Shown: positions 33,284 to 41,566, counted from the stretch's first letter. The stretch: DNA of 47,406 nucleotides from Cupriavidus gilardii (GCF_008801915.1 NZ_VZOV01000032.1:1-47406); one strand, 5' to 3'. A program made the numbers and translations. Notes: a model not told the origin generated them from the sequence alone.

Positions 33284-34240
33284 TCACGGCAGCTGATTGC
33301 GCATCAGCACCAGCCAGGGGGCATGCGAATTGGTAAAGCCGTCCACCAGGCCGGAATCGCCCAGCTCGACCAGCTCCATCGACACCGACTGCTGCAGGTT
33401 TCCGCCGATGGTCTTGACCACGCGGGCGGTCGCATCGACCTCGACCACGATGTCGCAGTGCATCGGCGTGGTGCCGAAGCCGACCTCGTCGACGCTGCTC
33501 AGGTATTTGTCGCGGCCGCGCCCCGCGCACAGGATGTCGCCGGGGCGCGGCATCGCGGGCAGCGGCTCGAGGCGGAAGGCCGGCGCGGGCAGGATGCCGT
33601 CGCGCGCATCGACCACATACATCGAATGCGATTGCCCGGTCAGGAACTGGCGCTCGTTCAGCCCCGCCTGGCGCAACACCCACGAAATGAACACCGCGGA
33701 CCACGCCCACCGTCCCTCGGTGATCTGCTGGCAATCGACCTCCTTGCCGACGATGGCCCAATAGCGCTGCGCCAGCGCGCAGCCCTGCGGCGTCGCCTCC
33801 ATGCCGGTGCCGTCCGGAAAACCGGCGCACCCCGGGGCGGCAGTGGTGCCGAAACTCTCGTCGGTATCGGCCGACGAGGCGGACGCGCCATTCGTCGCGC
33901 CATTCTGGATCCGCGCTTCGATGCCGTCGGGCAGCGCCGGCGGCGGCAGTGGCAGCGGACTGCTGACCACGCAGGCGGTGTCGTCGCGCCCGATGCGGAT
34001 CGTCTGGCCCCCCCAGCGCTGCCACTCCTGCAGCGCGATCTGCACGATGCGCTGGCGCGGCGTGGCGCCTGGCATCGCCGGCGGCGCCTGTACCTGGGCC
34101 TGCGGCAACGGGACCGCCTGCGGACGCGCCGTCGGTGGCGGCGCCGGCGGAGCGGGCGGCTGCATCGCGCAGGCGCTCAGCAGGCAGGCGGCAACCGTGC
34201 CGGCGAGGGCCGCCAGACGGCGGCGCAGCGCGCGCGACAC
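33284..34240 (-). CDS. DUF2272 lipoprotein (CHAP/NlpC-like fold)
   Basis: About 318 residues from a GTG at 34240. The signal peptide LAALAGTVAACLLSAC ends in a lipobox, followed by a Pro-rich linker. The DUF2272 domain contains RQRIVQIALQEWQRWGG, WAWSAVFISWVLRQAGL, GDILCAGRGRDKYL and MHCDIVVEVD, giving Cys/His positions that suggest a cysteine-hydrolase fold. It may act on the cell wall; this is inference. An upstream in-frame ATG at 34336 would add 32 residues that look non-coding (DnaA-box-like and GTAAAC sequences lie there), so the GTG was preferred. Confidence 0.8.
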   Translation of the reverse strand: MSRALRRRLAALAGTVAACLLSACAMQPPAPPAPPPTARPQAVPLPQAQVQAPPAMPGATPRQRIVQIALQEWQRWGGQTIRIGRDDTACVVSSPLPLPPPALPDGIEARIQNGATNGASASSADTDESFGTTAAPGCAGFPDGTGMEATPQGCALAQRYWAIVGKEVDCQQITEGRWAWSAVFISWVLRQAGLNERQFLTGQSHSMYVVDARDGILPAPAFRLEPLPAMPRPGDILCAGRGRDKYLSSVDEVGFGTTPMHCDIVVEVDATARVVKTIGGNLQQSVSMELVELGDSGLVDGFTNSHAPWLVLMRNQLP

Positions 34241-34248
34241 CGCCCCCG

Positions 34249-34546
34249 GTAAACCTGCCGGGCGCTGTGGAAAATCATGTGAGAAACGATGTGAATAACG
34301 CTGTGGAAATCCGGGTGGCAAGGCGTGCATCGGCATGACATGAAAACGGCGGACGACGACGAAGGAGGGGCGCGCAATGGCGCCGAAAGACCCGCGCAAG
34401 GCTGAAAAGACGCGGAAAAACGCGGGAAAGAACGCCGATCCGGCATGCCGCGCGTGGCACCGCGACGCCGCCTCGGGCGCCGCCCGGCCCGGGGGCCGAT
34501 GCCGGTGGAAAAACGGGGAAAAGCCTTGCGGCTGCGTTGTGGATAA
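34249..34546. promoter_or_regulatory. DnaA-box-like cluster upstream of the DUF2272 gene
   Basis: In the form TGTGNAWAA (reverse of TTWTNCACA), TGTGGAAAA (34266-34274) and TGTGAATAA (34290-34298) fit fully. TGTGAGAAA (34280-34288) and TGTGGAAAT (34302-34310) miss by one base. A perfect TGTGGATAA lies at 34538-34546. A GTAAAC site is at 34249. The stretch 34241-34641 otherwise holds no credible gene. Confidence 0.55.
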
Positions 34547-34641
34547 CATTTCCCGCCCGGTGCCCCACGCTCGCCTTGCGGCGACAGGCGGCGGCACGGC
34601 GGGACCCTGTGGAATCGGGCTGGTCGGTACCGCCCGGCAGC

Positions 34642-34920
34642 TTACTGATTGACGGCGTCCTTGAACTTCTGGCCGGCCTTGAACTTGACCGTCTTGGCCG
34701 CTTCGACCTTGATCTCTTCGCCGGTACGCGGGTTGCGGGCCATGCGCTCGCCACGCTCGCCCTGGCTGAACGTGCCAAAGCCGATCAGGCTCAGCGTGTC
34801 GCCCTTGGCGACGGCGTCCATGATGGCGTTCAGCGTCACGTTCAGTGCCTGCTCGGCCTTGGCCTTGGTCAGACCATCCACACCCGCTGCGATCGCGTCG
34901 ATCAGTTCGGTTTTCGTCAT
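34642..34920 (-). CDS. hupB: HU-type nucleoid protein
   Basis: A 92-residue DNA-bending protein. It has the full HU/IHF fold: MTKTELIDAIAAGVDGLTKAKAEQALN, then GDTLSLIGFGTFSQGERGERMARNPRTG, the DNA-binding arm with its conserved Pro, and KFKAGQKFKDAVNQ at the end. HU wraps DNA and assists replication initiation. RBS GGAGTGAAG lies just before the start. It is divergent from the SET-domain gene over a 1.2 kb gene-free region. Whether it is HupA or HupB cannot be told. Confidence 0.95.
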   Translation of the reverse strand: MTKTELIDAIAAGVDGLTKAKAEQALNVTLNAIMDAVAKGDTLSLIGFGTFSQGERGERMARNPRTGEEIKVEAAKTVKFKAGQKFKDAVNQ

Positions 34921-35139
34921 GCTTCACTCCGTATCGAGTTGAAAAAACACATTGCCTCCCGCCCGCCCGGTGTGCCGGACGTGGCCCCGGAAAAGGCGCT
35001 GCGGGCCACATCATACCGTGTCGCGCCAGCCGGTCCCCGCGCGACATTGTTACAGCAACCCTTGCTGGACAAGGCCTGCCGGGATTGGAGCGGGAAGTTG
35101 GACGGTTTACGGGCGCGCCAGCGCGCCATGCAGCGGGCC

Positions 35140-35187
35140 GCATACCGCCACGCATACCGCCACGCATACCGTCACGCAACCGTGACG
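35140..35187. repeat. Three 12-bp tandem repeats and a small dyad
   Basis: GCATACCGCCAC at 35140 and 35152, and GCATACCGTCAC at 35164. CGTCACG and CGTGACG then form a dyad (35170-35187) that ends at the first GTATAC. Confidence 0.75.
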
Positions 35188-35589
35188 TATACGGACCCTG
35201 CCGAACCGCGTTGATCGCCGTGCAGGGCCCGTATACGCCTGCTGAGCGCCACGGCCCCGCTGCAGGTCCCGGACCCCATCCAGGGACGTTAACGGCGCTC
35301 CGGGAGGCTCTCAGGCGCCTCCGGGCCTGCTCGGGCCGATTCCGGCACGTTGCGGGCACAGGTATACGCCGGTTTGTCGGCATTCCACGTCCGGGGTTCA
35401 CACGGGGTGGGGATGCGGAGTCAAGGCGCGCTGGGCGTATACCGGCTCGGCCGACAGCCTTGCCCCGGGTATACGGCGTCCAGCGGTATACGCCCGATAC
35501 GCCTCGACGGGGTAAACGCCGCAGCGGGGTTTACCTCGTTTTGCCTGTCTTTTCTGGTGTCCCGCGAAGCAGCCGATGGGGGGACGTAG

Positions 35590-35650
35590 TCCCTTTGGTT
35601 TAGATAGTTCTTTTGATGTATACGGATAGTAGTAGTAGGTAAACCCGCCC
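35590..35650. other. AT-rich patch inside the array
   Basis: About 55-60 bases rich in T and A (TTTAGATAGTTCTTTTGATG) in an otherwise GC-rich setting. It contains GTATAC (35618) and GTAAAC (35639) and is followed by a DnaA-box-like TGTGGACAA (35657). Such a patch is what a DNA-unwinding element would look like. Confidence 0.5.
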
Positions 35651-35656
35651 CCTTTC

Positions 35657-35869
35657 TGTGGACAAGTCGGTAAACGTCAGGCGGATCAATGGTTTACCGA
35701 ATGCAGAACCATCGGGACGAAATCCCGGTGCAGGTGGATGACTCAGCCGTTCGGTGGAGGGACCCGCCGACAGTGCTAGGACTTATGCCCGAGGCATCCC
35801 CATGCCAGCCCCAGGCGGCCCACATCAAACCCGCGTGCTTATCCACAGAAGAAGGCGGGGTTGTCCACA
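35657..35869. promoter_or_regulatory. DnaA-box-like sites within the array
   Basis: TGTGGACAA (35657-35665, the reverse of TTGTCCACA), a perfect TTATCCACA (35839-35847) and TTGTCCACA (35861-35869). The last two are 22 bases apart in the same orientation. Confidence 0.6.
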
Positions 35870-36140
35870 ACTTCGGTTCGTTCGTCGCCCCCTTTGCGTC
35901 GCGCTACGCGGGTATACGTCGGTGGGCAGCACGTGGTGGATGGACCGCTTCTTGCCCGGTTTCGCGTCGGCCGCTTCCGTAGCGCCCTGGTAAACGGCCA
36001 CCATGCCGCTACCAGGTATACGCCGCGCCACGCACCATCACGCACGGTCACGCGGCGCGGGTATCATCCGGCATCGCCCGGCCGGCACGCGCCGGCATCG
36101 GGAACACGACCAGCAGACAGACCGAACGACGGTAAACAGG

Positions 36141-36698
36141 ATGGATATGGCCGAACAGTCGAAGCGCAAGCAGGACAGCAAGGGGGACAAGAGCGACAAG
36201 GCAGGCAAGGGCGCCAAGGCCGAAAAGGACAAGAAGCCCAGGACCGCCAAGGACCGCATCGAGGTCCGCCAGTCCGGCGTGCACGGCAAGGGCGTCTATG
36301 CGATCGCGCCGATCGCCGCCGGCGAACGGATCATCGAATACAAGGGCGAGCGGATCTCGTGGGAGACCGCGCTGGAGCGCCACCCGCACGATCCGAACGA
36401 GCCGAACCACACGTTCTATTTCAGCCTCGAGGGCGGCGATGTGCTCGACGCCAAGTTCGGCGGCAACCGTTCGCGCTGGATCAACCATGCCTGCGAACCG
36501 AACTGCGAGGCACGCGAGAAGAAGGGCCGCGTGTTCATCCACGCGCTGCGCGATATCGAGCCGGGCGAGGAGCTGTTCTACGACTACGGGCTGGTGATCG
36601 ACGCCCGCTATACGAAGAAGCTGAAGAAGGAGTTCGAGTGCCGCTGCGGCAGTCCGAACTGCCGAGGCACCATGCTGGCGCCCAAGGGCCGGCGCTGA
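36141..36698 (+). CDS. SET-domain protein lysine methyltransferase
   Basis: A 185-residue protein. Residues 1-38 form a Lys/Asp/Ala-rich tail. The SET domain (about 39-155) shows GVHGKGVYAIAPIAAGERI, then RWINHACEPNCEA (NHxCxPN, 115-121) and GEELFYDYG (142-150), the SAM- and lysine-channel motifs. A post-SET zinc motif follows: ECRCGSPNCRG with Cys167, Cys169 and Cys174. It should transfer methyl groups from SAM to protein lysines; the target is not known. It faces the HU gene across the GTWWAC array. The start at 36141 follows GTAAACAGG, where AGG is the only RBS candidate; a second ATG is two codons on. Confidence 0.9.
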   Translation: MDMAEQSKRKQDSKGDKSDKAGKGAKAEKDKKPRTAKDRIEVRQSGVHGKGVYAIAPIAAGERIIEYKGERISWETALERHPHDPNEPNHTFYFSLEGGDVLDAKFGGNRSRWINHACEPNCEAREKKGRVFIHALRDIEPGEELFYDYGLVIDARYTKKLKKEFECRCGSPNCRGTMLAPKGRR

Positions 36699-36732
36699 CG
36701 CGCTGCCGCCGCGGCGGCCGGGGCCAGCGGAT

Positions 36733-38475
36733 CTAGCCCGCCCCGGGCGCCTCGCAAGGAATCCGGATCACGAAGCGCATATTGGCGCGCGCCTGGCCGT
36801 CGGCGCGCTGTGATTCCGTATCGGGCACATCCTCGATGCTGATGCTGCCGTGATGCAGGCTGATGATTTCGTGCACGATCGCCAGCCCCAGTCCGGCGCC
36901 GCCGGGCGTGGCCTCGGGACTGCGTCCGGGAACATGGTCGCCGCGGAAGAAGCGCTTGAACACCTCCTCGCGCCGTGCCGGTGCAATGCCGGGGCCGTTG
37001 TCCTCGACCATCACCACCGCCATGCCCCGATGACCGATGGCCTCGCCGCCGGCCCGCACGGTGATGCGGCCGCCGGCGGGCACATACTTGACCGCGTTGT
37101 CGATCAGATTGTTCAGCGCCTCGCGCAGCAGCAGCCGGTTGCCGCGCACCATCGACGGCGCGGCGCCGGTGAAGGTCGGTCCCGGCAACGTTTCGAAGCC
37201 CAGGTCGATATGGCGCGCCAGCGCCTGCGGCACCCATTCGGCGCCGGTCTCGAAGGCCAGCGTGGCCAGGTCGAAATGCTCGATCGGGCCGAGCCGCTCC
37301 AGCGACAGGCCGGGCTCGGCGCGCGCCAGCGACAGCAACTGGTTCGACAGCCGCACGGCCCGGTCCGCCGCCGACTGCAGCTCGCGCAGCGCATGGCGGG
37401 CCACCTCGGCGTTCTCGGCCTCTACCGCGCGGTCGGCATGCAGCTTGACCGCGGTCAGCGGCGTGCGCAGCTGATGGGCGGCATCGGCGATGAACTTGCG
37501 CTGGGCGTCCAGCGCATCGCGCAGCCGCGCCAGCAGCGCGTTCAGCGCGCGGATCAGCGGCTCGACCTCGGCCGGCACCTGGGTCTCGTCGAGCGAGGCC
37601 AGCGAGCGTGCGGTCTGCCGGTTCAGCTTGTCGGTCAGGATCTGCAGCGGCACCAGCTCTTCCTTCAGCACGTGCGACAGGATCAGGCTGCCGACCAGCA
37701 GCAGCAGGATCAGCGGCACCGACACCGACAGCAGGATTTCGTTGGCGGCGGTCTCGCGCCGGTCCAGCAGTTCCGCGACCTCGACGACGATCGGGCCGCG
37801 CGACGGGGCGGCGGCGGCCTGCGGCACACTGGCCGCGCCGTTCGCCGCGCTGGCGGCCACGCTGTTTGTGATGCTGGCGGCAACGTCCGCGGCAACGTCG
37901 ATGTCGCCATCGGCCGGCGCGGCCGGCACCGGATCGAGATGCACCGGCAGCCGCACCGCCCGTACCTGCCGCCCGCTGAACCAGGCGTAGAACAGCCGCG
38001 CGTCATGCAGCGTGGTCTGGCCGGTGCCGTAGCCCAGCCAGGTGTCCATGCCGCCGATCAGCCCATCGGGTCCATGGATGCGCCAGTAGATGCGGTCGCT
38101 GCCTTCGGCCTCGACCAGCGTCTGCGCGATCGCGGGGATATCGTGTTCGAGCCGGGGACCGGCGATGCGGATCTGCTGCGCGATATTGTTGGCGACGCCG
38201 TACAGGGCGCGGTCGAACACCTGCGTGGTGTAGTGTGCCGCGAGCCAGTAGGACAGCGAGCCGCTGGCGAGCACCAGCGCGAACAGCGGCGTGGCCAGCG
38301 CGCGCAGCAGGTGGATGCGCAGGCTTTGCGTCGAGGCCAGGCGTACCTGCTGGGGGCCGCCGCTGGCGCTCGCGCCCGCGGTGCCGCCGGTCCCCGCGTT
38401 GCCGCCGGTCCCCGCGTTGCCGCCGGATGCGCCCTCGCCGCGCGCGCTCCGCAGAGGCGCCTGGAGCCGCCGCAC
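36733..38475 (-). CDS. TctE/QseC-type sensor histidine kinase
   Basis: A 580-residue sensor. The N-terminal tail (1-45) is low-complexity with a GNAGTG repeat, coded by an 18-bp tandem repeat. Membrane helices lie at about 58-80 and 248-270, with a periplasmic domain between them. HAMP, then His334 in DAAHQLRTPLTAVKLHADR and ATP-binding motifs NNLIDNAVKY, EDNGPGI and GAGLGLAIVHEI complete the kinase. It follows the regulator gene by 13 bases. The family often senses carboxylates with tripartite transporters, but none is adjacent; the signal is unknown. Confidence 0.9.
   Translation of the reverse strand: MRRLQAPLRSARGEGASGGNAGTGGNAGTGGTAGASASGGPQQVRLASTQSLRIHLLRALATPLFALVLASGSLSYWLAAHYTTQVFDRALYGVANNIAQQIRIAGPRLEHDIPAIAQTLVEAEGSDRIYWRIHGPDGLIGGMDTWLGYGTGQTTLHDARLFYAWFSGRQVRAVRLPVHLDPVPAAPADGDIDVAADVAASITNSVAASAANGAASVPQAAAAPSRGPIVVEVAELLDRRETAANEILLSVSVPLILLLLVGSLILSHVLKEELVPLQILTDKLNRQTARSLASLDETQVPAEVEPLIRALNALLARLRDALDAQRKFIADAAHQLRTPLTAVKLHADRAVEAENAEVARHALRELQSAADRAVRLSNQLLSLARAEPGLSLERLGPIEHFDLATLAFETGAEWVPQALARHIDLGFETLPGPTFTGAAPSMVRGNRLLLREALNNLIDNAVKYVPAGGRITVRAGGEAIGHRGMAVVMVEDNGPGIAPARREEVFKRFFRGDHVPGRSPEATPGGAGLGLAIVHEIISLHHGSISIEDVPDTESQRADGQARANMRFVIRIPCEAPGAG
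38383..38426. repeat. 18-bp tandem repeat in the kinase N-terminus
   Basis: GCCGCCGGTCCCCGCGTT occurs at 38383-38400 and 38401-38418, and GCCGCCGG begins a third. It adds six residues (one GNAGTG unit) per copy, in frame, so copy changes would not break the kinase. Confidence 0.8.
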
Positions 38476-38488
38476 GCCGCGCCTCGCG

Positions 38489-39193
38489 CTAGGCCTGGCC
38501 GCGGCTTTGCAGCAAATAGCCGAAGCCGCGTACCGTCACGATTTCGACGTCGCTGTCCTCGAGCTTCTTGCGCACGCGGTGAACGTAGACTTCGATCGCG
38601 GTATCGCCGACGGTGTCCCCGCCATCGCCGGCCGGATGGGCGAAGGTCGCCAGGTGGTCCTGCAGCTGCGCCTTGCTGACCACGCGCCCCTGCCGCTGCA
38701 GCAGCAGTTCGAGCACCGCGAACTCGCGCGGCGACAACTCCAGCGGCTTGCCGTCGACGAACATGCGCCGGTCGCTGCCCGACAGCCGCAGCCGGCCCAG
38801 CCGCACGTCGCGGTCGGGCGCCGCCTCGCCATGCTGGCTGCGGCGCAGCAGCACGCGCACGCGTGCCTCCAGTTCGGGAAAAGCGAAGGGTTTGACCAGA
38901 TAGTCGTCGGCGCCGGCGTTCAGGCCGGACAGCTTGTCCTCGAGCTCGTCGCGCGCGGTCAGGATCAGCACCGGCGTGGTGCGGTTGCGCGCGCGGTAGC
39001 GCGACAGCAGCGTCATGCCGTCGATGCCGGGCAGGCCCAGGTCGAGGATCACCAGGTCGTGCTGCTCCTTGAGCAGATGCTCGGTGGCATAGACCCCGTC
39101 ATGGACGACGCGCACCTGGTGGCCCGCCTGGAACAGGCCGGCTTCGACGCCGCTGGCGATCTGGCGGTCGTCTTCGATCAACAGGATGCGCAT
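38489..39193 (-). CDS. OmpR-family response regulator
   Basis: A 234-residue regulator. The receiver is at 1-118 with acidic residues Glu7/Asp8/Asp9 (IEDD), phospho-acceptor Asp51 in LVILDLGLPG and Lys in YLVKPF. A winged helix (about 130-230) contains LELSPREFAVLELLL and HRVRKKLEDSDVEIVTVRGFGYLL. It is like TctD/QseB. It is cotranscribed with the kinase, and no target can be named. There is an unusual insertion of glycine- and aspartate-rich residues in the DNA-binding domain (AGDGGDTVGDT). Confidence 0.92.
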   Translation of the reverse strand: MRILLIEDDRQIASGVEAGLFQAGHQVRVVHDGVYATEHLLKEQHDLVILDLGLPGIDGMTLLSRYRARNRTTPVLILTARDELEDKLSGLNAGADDYLVKPFAFPELEARVRVLLRRSQHGEAAPDRDVRLGRLRLSGSDRRMFVDGKPLELSPREFAVLELLLQRQGRVVSKAQLQDHLATFAHPAGDGGDTVGDTAIEVYVHRVRKKLEDSDVEIVTVRGFGYLLQSRGQA

Positions 39194-39398
39194 GGGCGAA
39201 AGGTTCGGCTACGGGTTCGGCAGGGTGCTGCGGGGCGCCGGAGGGAACGCGGCTGGCGTCGCGCTTCGGGTGCCGGGGCCCCGCCTGGCCGCCGATTGTA
39301 CCGCGCGTGGCGCGGGCCTTCCTTTCGATTGGCTTGCGGACCGGGCCACGGCGGGTCCCGGGGACAACAGGATCGGCCTTGCGGTACGCCGGCGCGGT

Positions 39399-39716
39399 TC
39401 AGCGCCTGGCGAGAGTCGCGGCGGCCTGCTCGATGAAGCGGGCCAGGTCGATATCGCGCTGGGTCAGGCCGTTGGCGTCATGGGTCGACAGCGTGATGTC
39501 GACGCGGTTGTAGACGTTGAACCATTCGGGATGGTGGTCGGCTTTCTCGGCCTGCATCGCCACGCGCGTCATGAAGGCGAAGGCGGCGTTGAAGTCGGCA
39601 AAGGTGAAGCGCTTGTGGATCGCGTCGCGGTCGGCGACCGCGCTCCAGCCCGGCAGCGACGCCAGCAGCGGCGCGCGTTCCTGTTCGGACAACGGAGAAA
39701 GAGCGGGTGAGGTCAT
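39399..39716 (-). CDS. phhB: Pterin-4a-carbinolamine dehydratase
   Basis: A 105-residue enzyme that regenerates the pterin cofactor used by phenylalanine hydroxylase. The active-site HHPEW motif is seen in ADHHPEWFNVYNRVDITLSTHDANG, and the N-terminus is LLASLPGW. The start at 39716 is the first ATG before the conserved fold. It lies 109 bases after phhA on the same strand, as expected for a shared operon. Confidence 0.95.
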   Translation of the reverse strand: MTSPALSPLSEQERAPLLASLPGWSAVADRDAIHKRFTFADFNAAFAFMTRVAMQAEKADHHPEWFNVYNRVDITLSTHDANGLTQRDIDLARFIEQAAATLARR

Positions 39717-39825
39717 GATGGCAAGGCCCGTAAAGTAGGGAATCGGAACAAGGCAGAGCCGGCCCGCCCGACCATCGCGGTCGGACATGCCGGCATTGTT
39801 TCATAAAGCGGGAAACGCGGCGGCG

Positions 39826-40773
39826 TCAGATATCGTCGCTGTCGCCCCAGCCCTCGCGATTGCCCGCCTGCAGCACCAGGTCGCCATCGGCGATGTCGCC
39901 GGCGCCCAGCGTCCGCTGCTGGCGCAGCTCGGCGTACAGAGGCGTGAAGTCCGGGCGGGTCGCCTCGAACAGCTGTTCGAAGCTGTCGATGACGAAGTAG
40001 GTCTTCTGGAAGGTGTCGATGCGGTAGCGGGTCCGCATGATGCGGCGCACGTCGAAGCCGATCCGGTTCGGGCTGGCCGAGTCCAGGCTGTAGATCGACT
40101 CGCCCTGGCTCGAGACGATGCCGGCGCCATAGATGCGCAGGCCCTCGGACGAGCGGATCAGGCCGAACTCGACGGTGTACCAGTACAGCCGCGCCAGCAT
40201 GTCCAGCGCGCCCATGCCGGCCGCCTTCAGGCCGCCCTGGCCGTAGGCCTGCATGTAGTCGGCGAAGACGGGGTTGATCAGCAGCGGCACATGGCCGAAC
40301 ACGTCGTGGAAGCAGTCCGGCTCCTGCAGGTAGTCCAGCTGCTCCGGCTTGCGCATCCACCAGCTGGCCGGGAAGCGCCGGTTGGCCAGATGCTCGAAGA
40401 AGACCTCGTCGGGCACCAGGCCCGGCACCGCCACCACCTGCCAGCCGGTGGCGGCCATCAGCTTGTCGTTCAGGCGGGCGAAGTCGGGCACGCGGTCGGC
40501 GTCCATGCCCAGCGTGTCCAGGCCGCGCAGGAACTCGTCGCAGACCCGGCCGCGCAGCATCGACGCCTGGCGCGCATACAGCTGGCGCCAGACGGCGTGG
40601 TCGGCGTCGGTGTAGCGGTGCAGCGGCTGGGCGATGGTGAAGTCGTGCTTCAGGTCCGGGTTGGACAGCAGCCCGGCTTCGAACTGTTCCTTCAGCTTGT
40701 CGGTCAGCGTGCCGGTGAAGGTGGCGCTGGCCGCGGCTTGCTGCTCTGGGGTCTGGTCGAGGATCGCTTCCAT
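39826..40773 (-). CDS. phhA: Phenylalanine 4-monooxygenase
   Basis: A 315-residue iron enzyme that converts phenylalanine to tyrosine using O2 and a pterin. Iron ligands are His156 and His161 in FHDVFGHVPLL and Glu202 in WYTVEFGLI. The length is near the bacterial norm and there is no N-terminal regulatory ACT domain. The start at 40773 (MEAILDQTPEQQ) leaves out a longer upstream reading that runs through the divergent promoter. phhB follows. An Lrp-type gene is divergent. Confidence 0.97.
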   Translation of the reverse strand: MEAILDQTPEQQAAASATFTGTLTDKLKEQFEAGLLSNPDLKHDFTIAQPLHRYTDADHAVWRQLYARQASMLRGRVCDEFLRGLDTLGMDADRVPDFARLNDKLMAATGWQVVAVPGLVPDEVFFEHLANRRFPASWWMRKPEQLDYLQEPDCFHDVFGHVPLLINPVFADYMQAYGQGGLKAAGMGALDMLARLYWYTVEFGLIRSSEGLRIYGAGIVSSQGESIYSLDSASPNRIGFDVRRIMRTRYRIDTFQKTYFVIDSFEQLFEATRPDFTPLYAELRQQRTLGAGDIADGDLVLQAGNREGWGDSDDI

Positions 40774-40968
40774 CTGCTTGTCTCCGGCGATTCGGTGCGG
40801 GTCGGGCCCGGTGTCGTTTGCGGTATTGCCGCACGCGGTTGGTGGTGCATGCGGGATTTCTGCAAAGTCTACCGAGATGACGCTGCAAATAGCCCGCAAA
40901 AACGGCTTGGATTGCCGTTCCGATGCGGGTAATCTGCATCAAGCGCAAAACCGATGCAGGATCTTTGT

Positions 40969-41442
40969 ATGCTGAGTCTCGACAACTTCGATCTGGCGCT
41001 GCTGGCCGCGCTGCAGGCCGACGGCCGCAGCACCCACCAGCAACTGGCCGAGCAGGTCCATCTGTCGCCCAGCCAGGTCGGCCGGCGCATTGCGCGGCTG
41101 GAGGCCGAGGGCGTGATCTCCGGCTACCGTGTCGTGCTGTCGCCGCCGGCGCTGGGGCTGGGCGTGCTGGTCTTCACCAGCGTCAAGCTGGCCCACCACG
41201 GCGACACCGCGATCGAGCGCTTCAAGGAAGAGATCCTGCTGCTCGAGGAAGTGCAGGAGTGCTACTCGGTCGCCGGCGAGGCGGACTACCTGCTGCGCAT
41301 CGTCGTCACCGACCTGCCGGCGCTCGCCGATTTCACCATGCGCAAGCTGATGCGGGTGCCGGGCGTCGAGAGCGTGCGTTCCAATATCGTGCTGACCGCG
41401 CTCAAGCGCGAAGGCGCGCTGCCGCTGTCCCATCTGCGCTAG
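40969..41442 (+). CDS. Lrp/AsnC-family regulator, probably of phhAB
   Basis: A 157-residue protein. The N-terminal HTH is LDNFDLALLAALQADGRSTHQQLAEQVHLSPSQVGRRI (about 3-42), and a RAM ligand-binding domain follows (about 65-150). Lrp-type proteins sense amino acids, so this divergent gene is the likely phenylalanine or tyrosine sensor for phhA. The start at 40969 has AGGA 7-8 bases upstream; an ATG at 40954 is an alternative. Confidence 0.9.
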   Translation: MLSLDNFDLALLAALQADGRSTHQQLAEQVHLSPSQVGRRIARLEAEGVISGYRVVLSPPALGLGVLVFTSVKLAHHGDTAIERFKEEILLLEEVQECYSVAGEADYLLRIVVTDLPALADFTMRKLMRVPGVESVRSNIVLTALKREGALPLSHLR

Positions 41443-41464
41443 GCCCCGTGCGTGCGGCTCGTGC

Positions 41465-41484
41465 GCCAACCCGTCGGTTGGCTT
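41465..41484 (+). terminator. Terminator-like hairpin after the Lrp gene
   Basis: A 7-bp stem (GCCAACC / GGTTGGC) with a CGTC loop is followed by TT. It lies 23 bases past the stop codon. Confidence 0.5.
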
Positions 41485-41566
41485 GCGCGCGGACGCCTCG
41501 CATGTCACTCTCGCCAGGTGCCCGCTGATGCACCGCAGCGGGGCCGACCATGCGGAGAGGGACGAG

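Larger units (their letters stand above)
35105..36137. repeat. Array of 18 GTWWAC sites (GTATAC, GTAAAC/GTTTAC, GTTAAC)
   Basis: GTATAC begins at 35187, 35231, 35362, 35437, 35469, 35486, 35618, 35912 and 36016. GTAAAC or GTTTAC begins at 35105, 35512, 35529, 35639, 35670, 35692, 35990 and 36132. GTTAAC begins at 35288. Many are flanked as G-GTAWAC-G or -C. The densest part is 35437-35697. Such AT-containing 6-mers should occur less than once per kilobase at this GC content. Confidence 0.85.
34921..36140. other. 1.2 kb gene-free region between HU and SET genes
   Basis: No reading frame here has a conserved look or good RBS. The sequence holds a dense array of GTWWAC sites, three DnaA-box-like sites, an AT-rich patch (35590-35650) and three 12-bp tandem repeats. 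A hairpin (35710-35730) has arms CATCGGGA / TCCCGGTG around CGAAA. In layout it resembles a replication origin or centromere-like locus, but no initiator or partition gene is nearby. Confidence 0.8.

Noticed and set aside
35701..35830. Possible riboswitch (cobalamin-like) around the CATCGGGA hairpin
   Set aside because: The conserved B12-box and core motifs are not present and no vitamin or transport gene is next to it.
35689..35982. 97-residue open frame in the HU-SET region
   Set aside because: No RBS, no conserved feature, and DnaA-box-like and GTWWAC sequences fall inside it. It is treated as non-coding.
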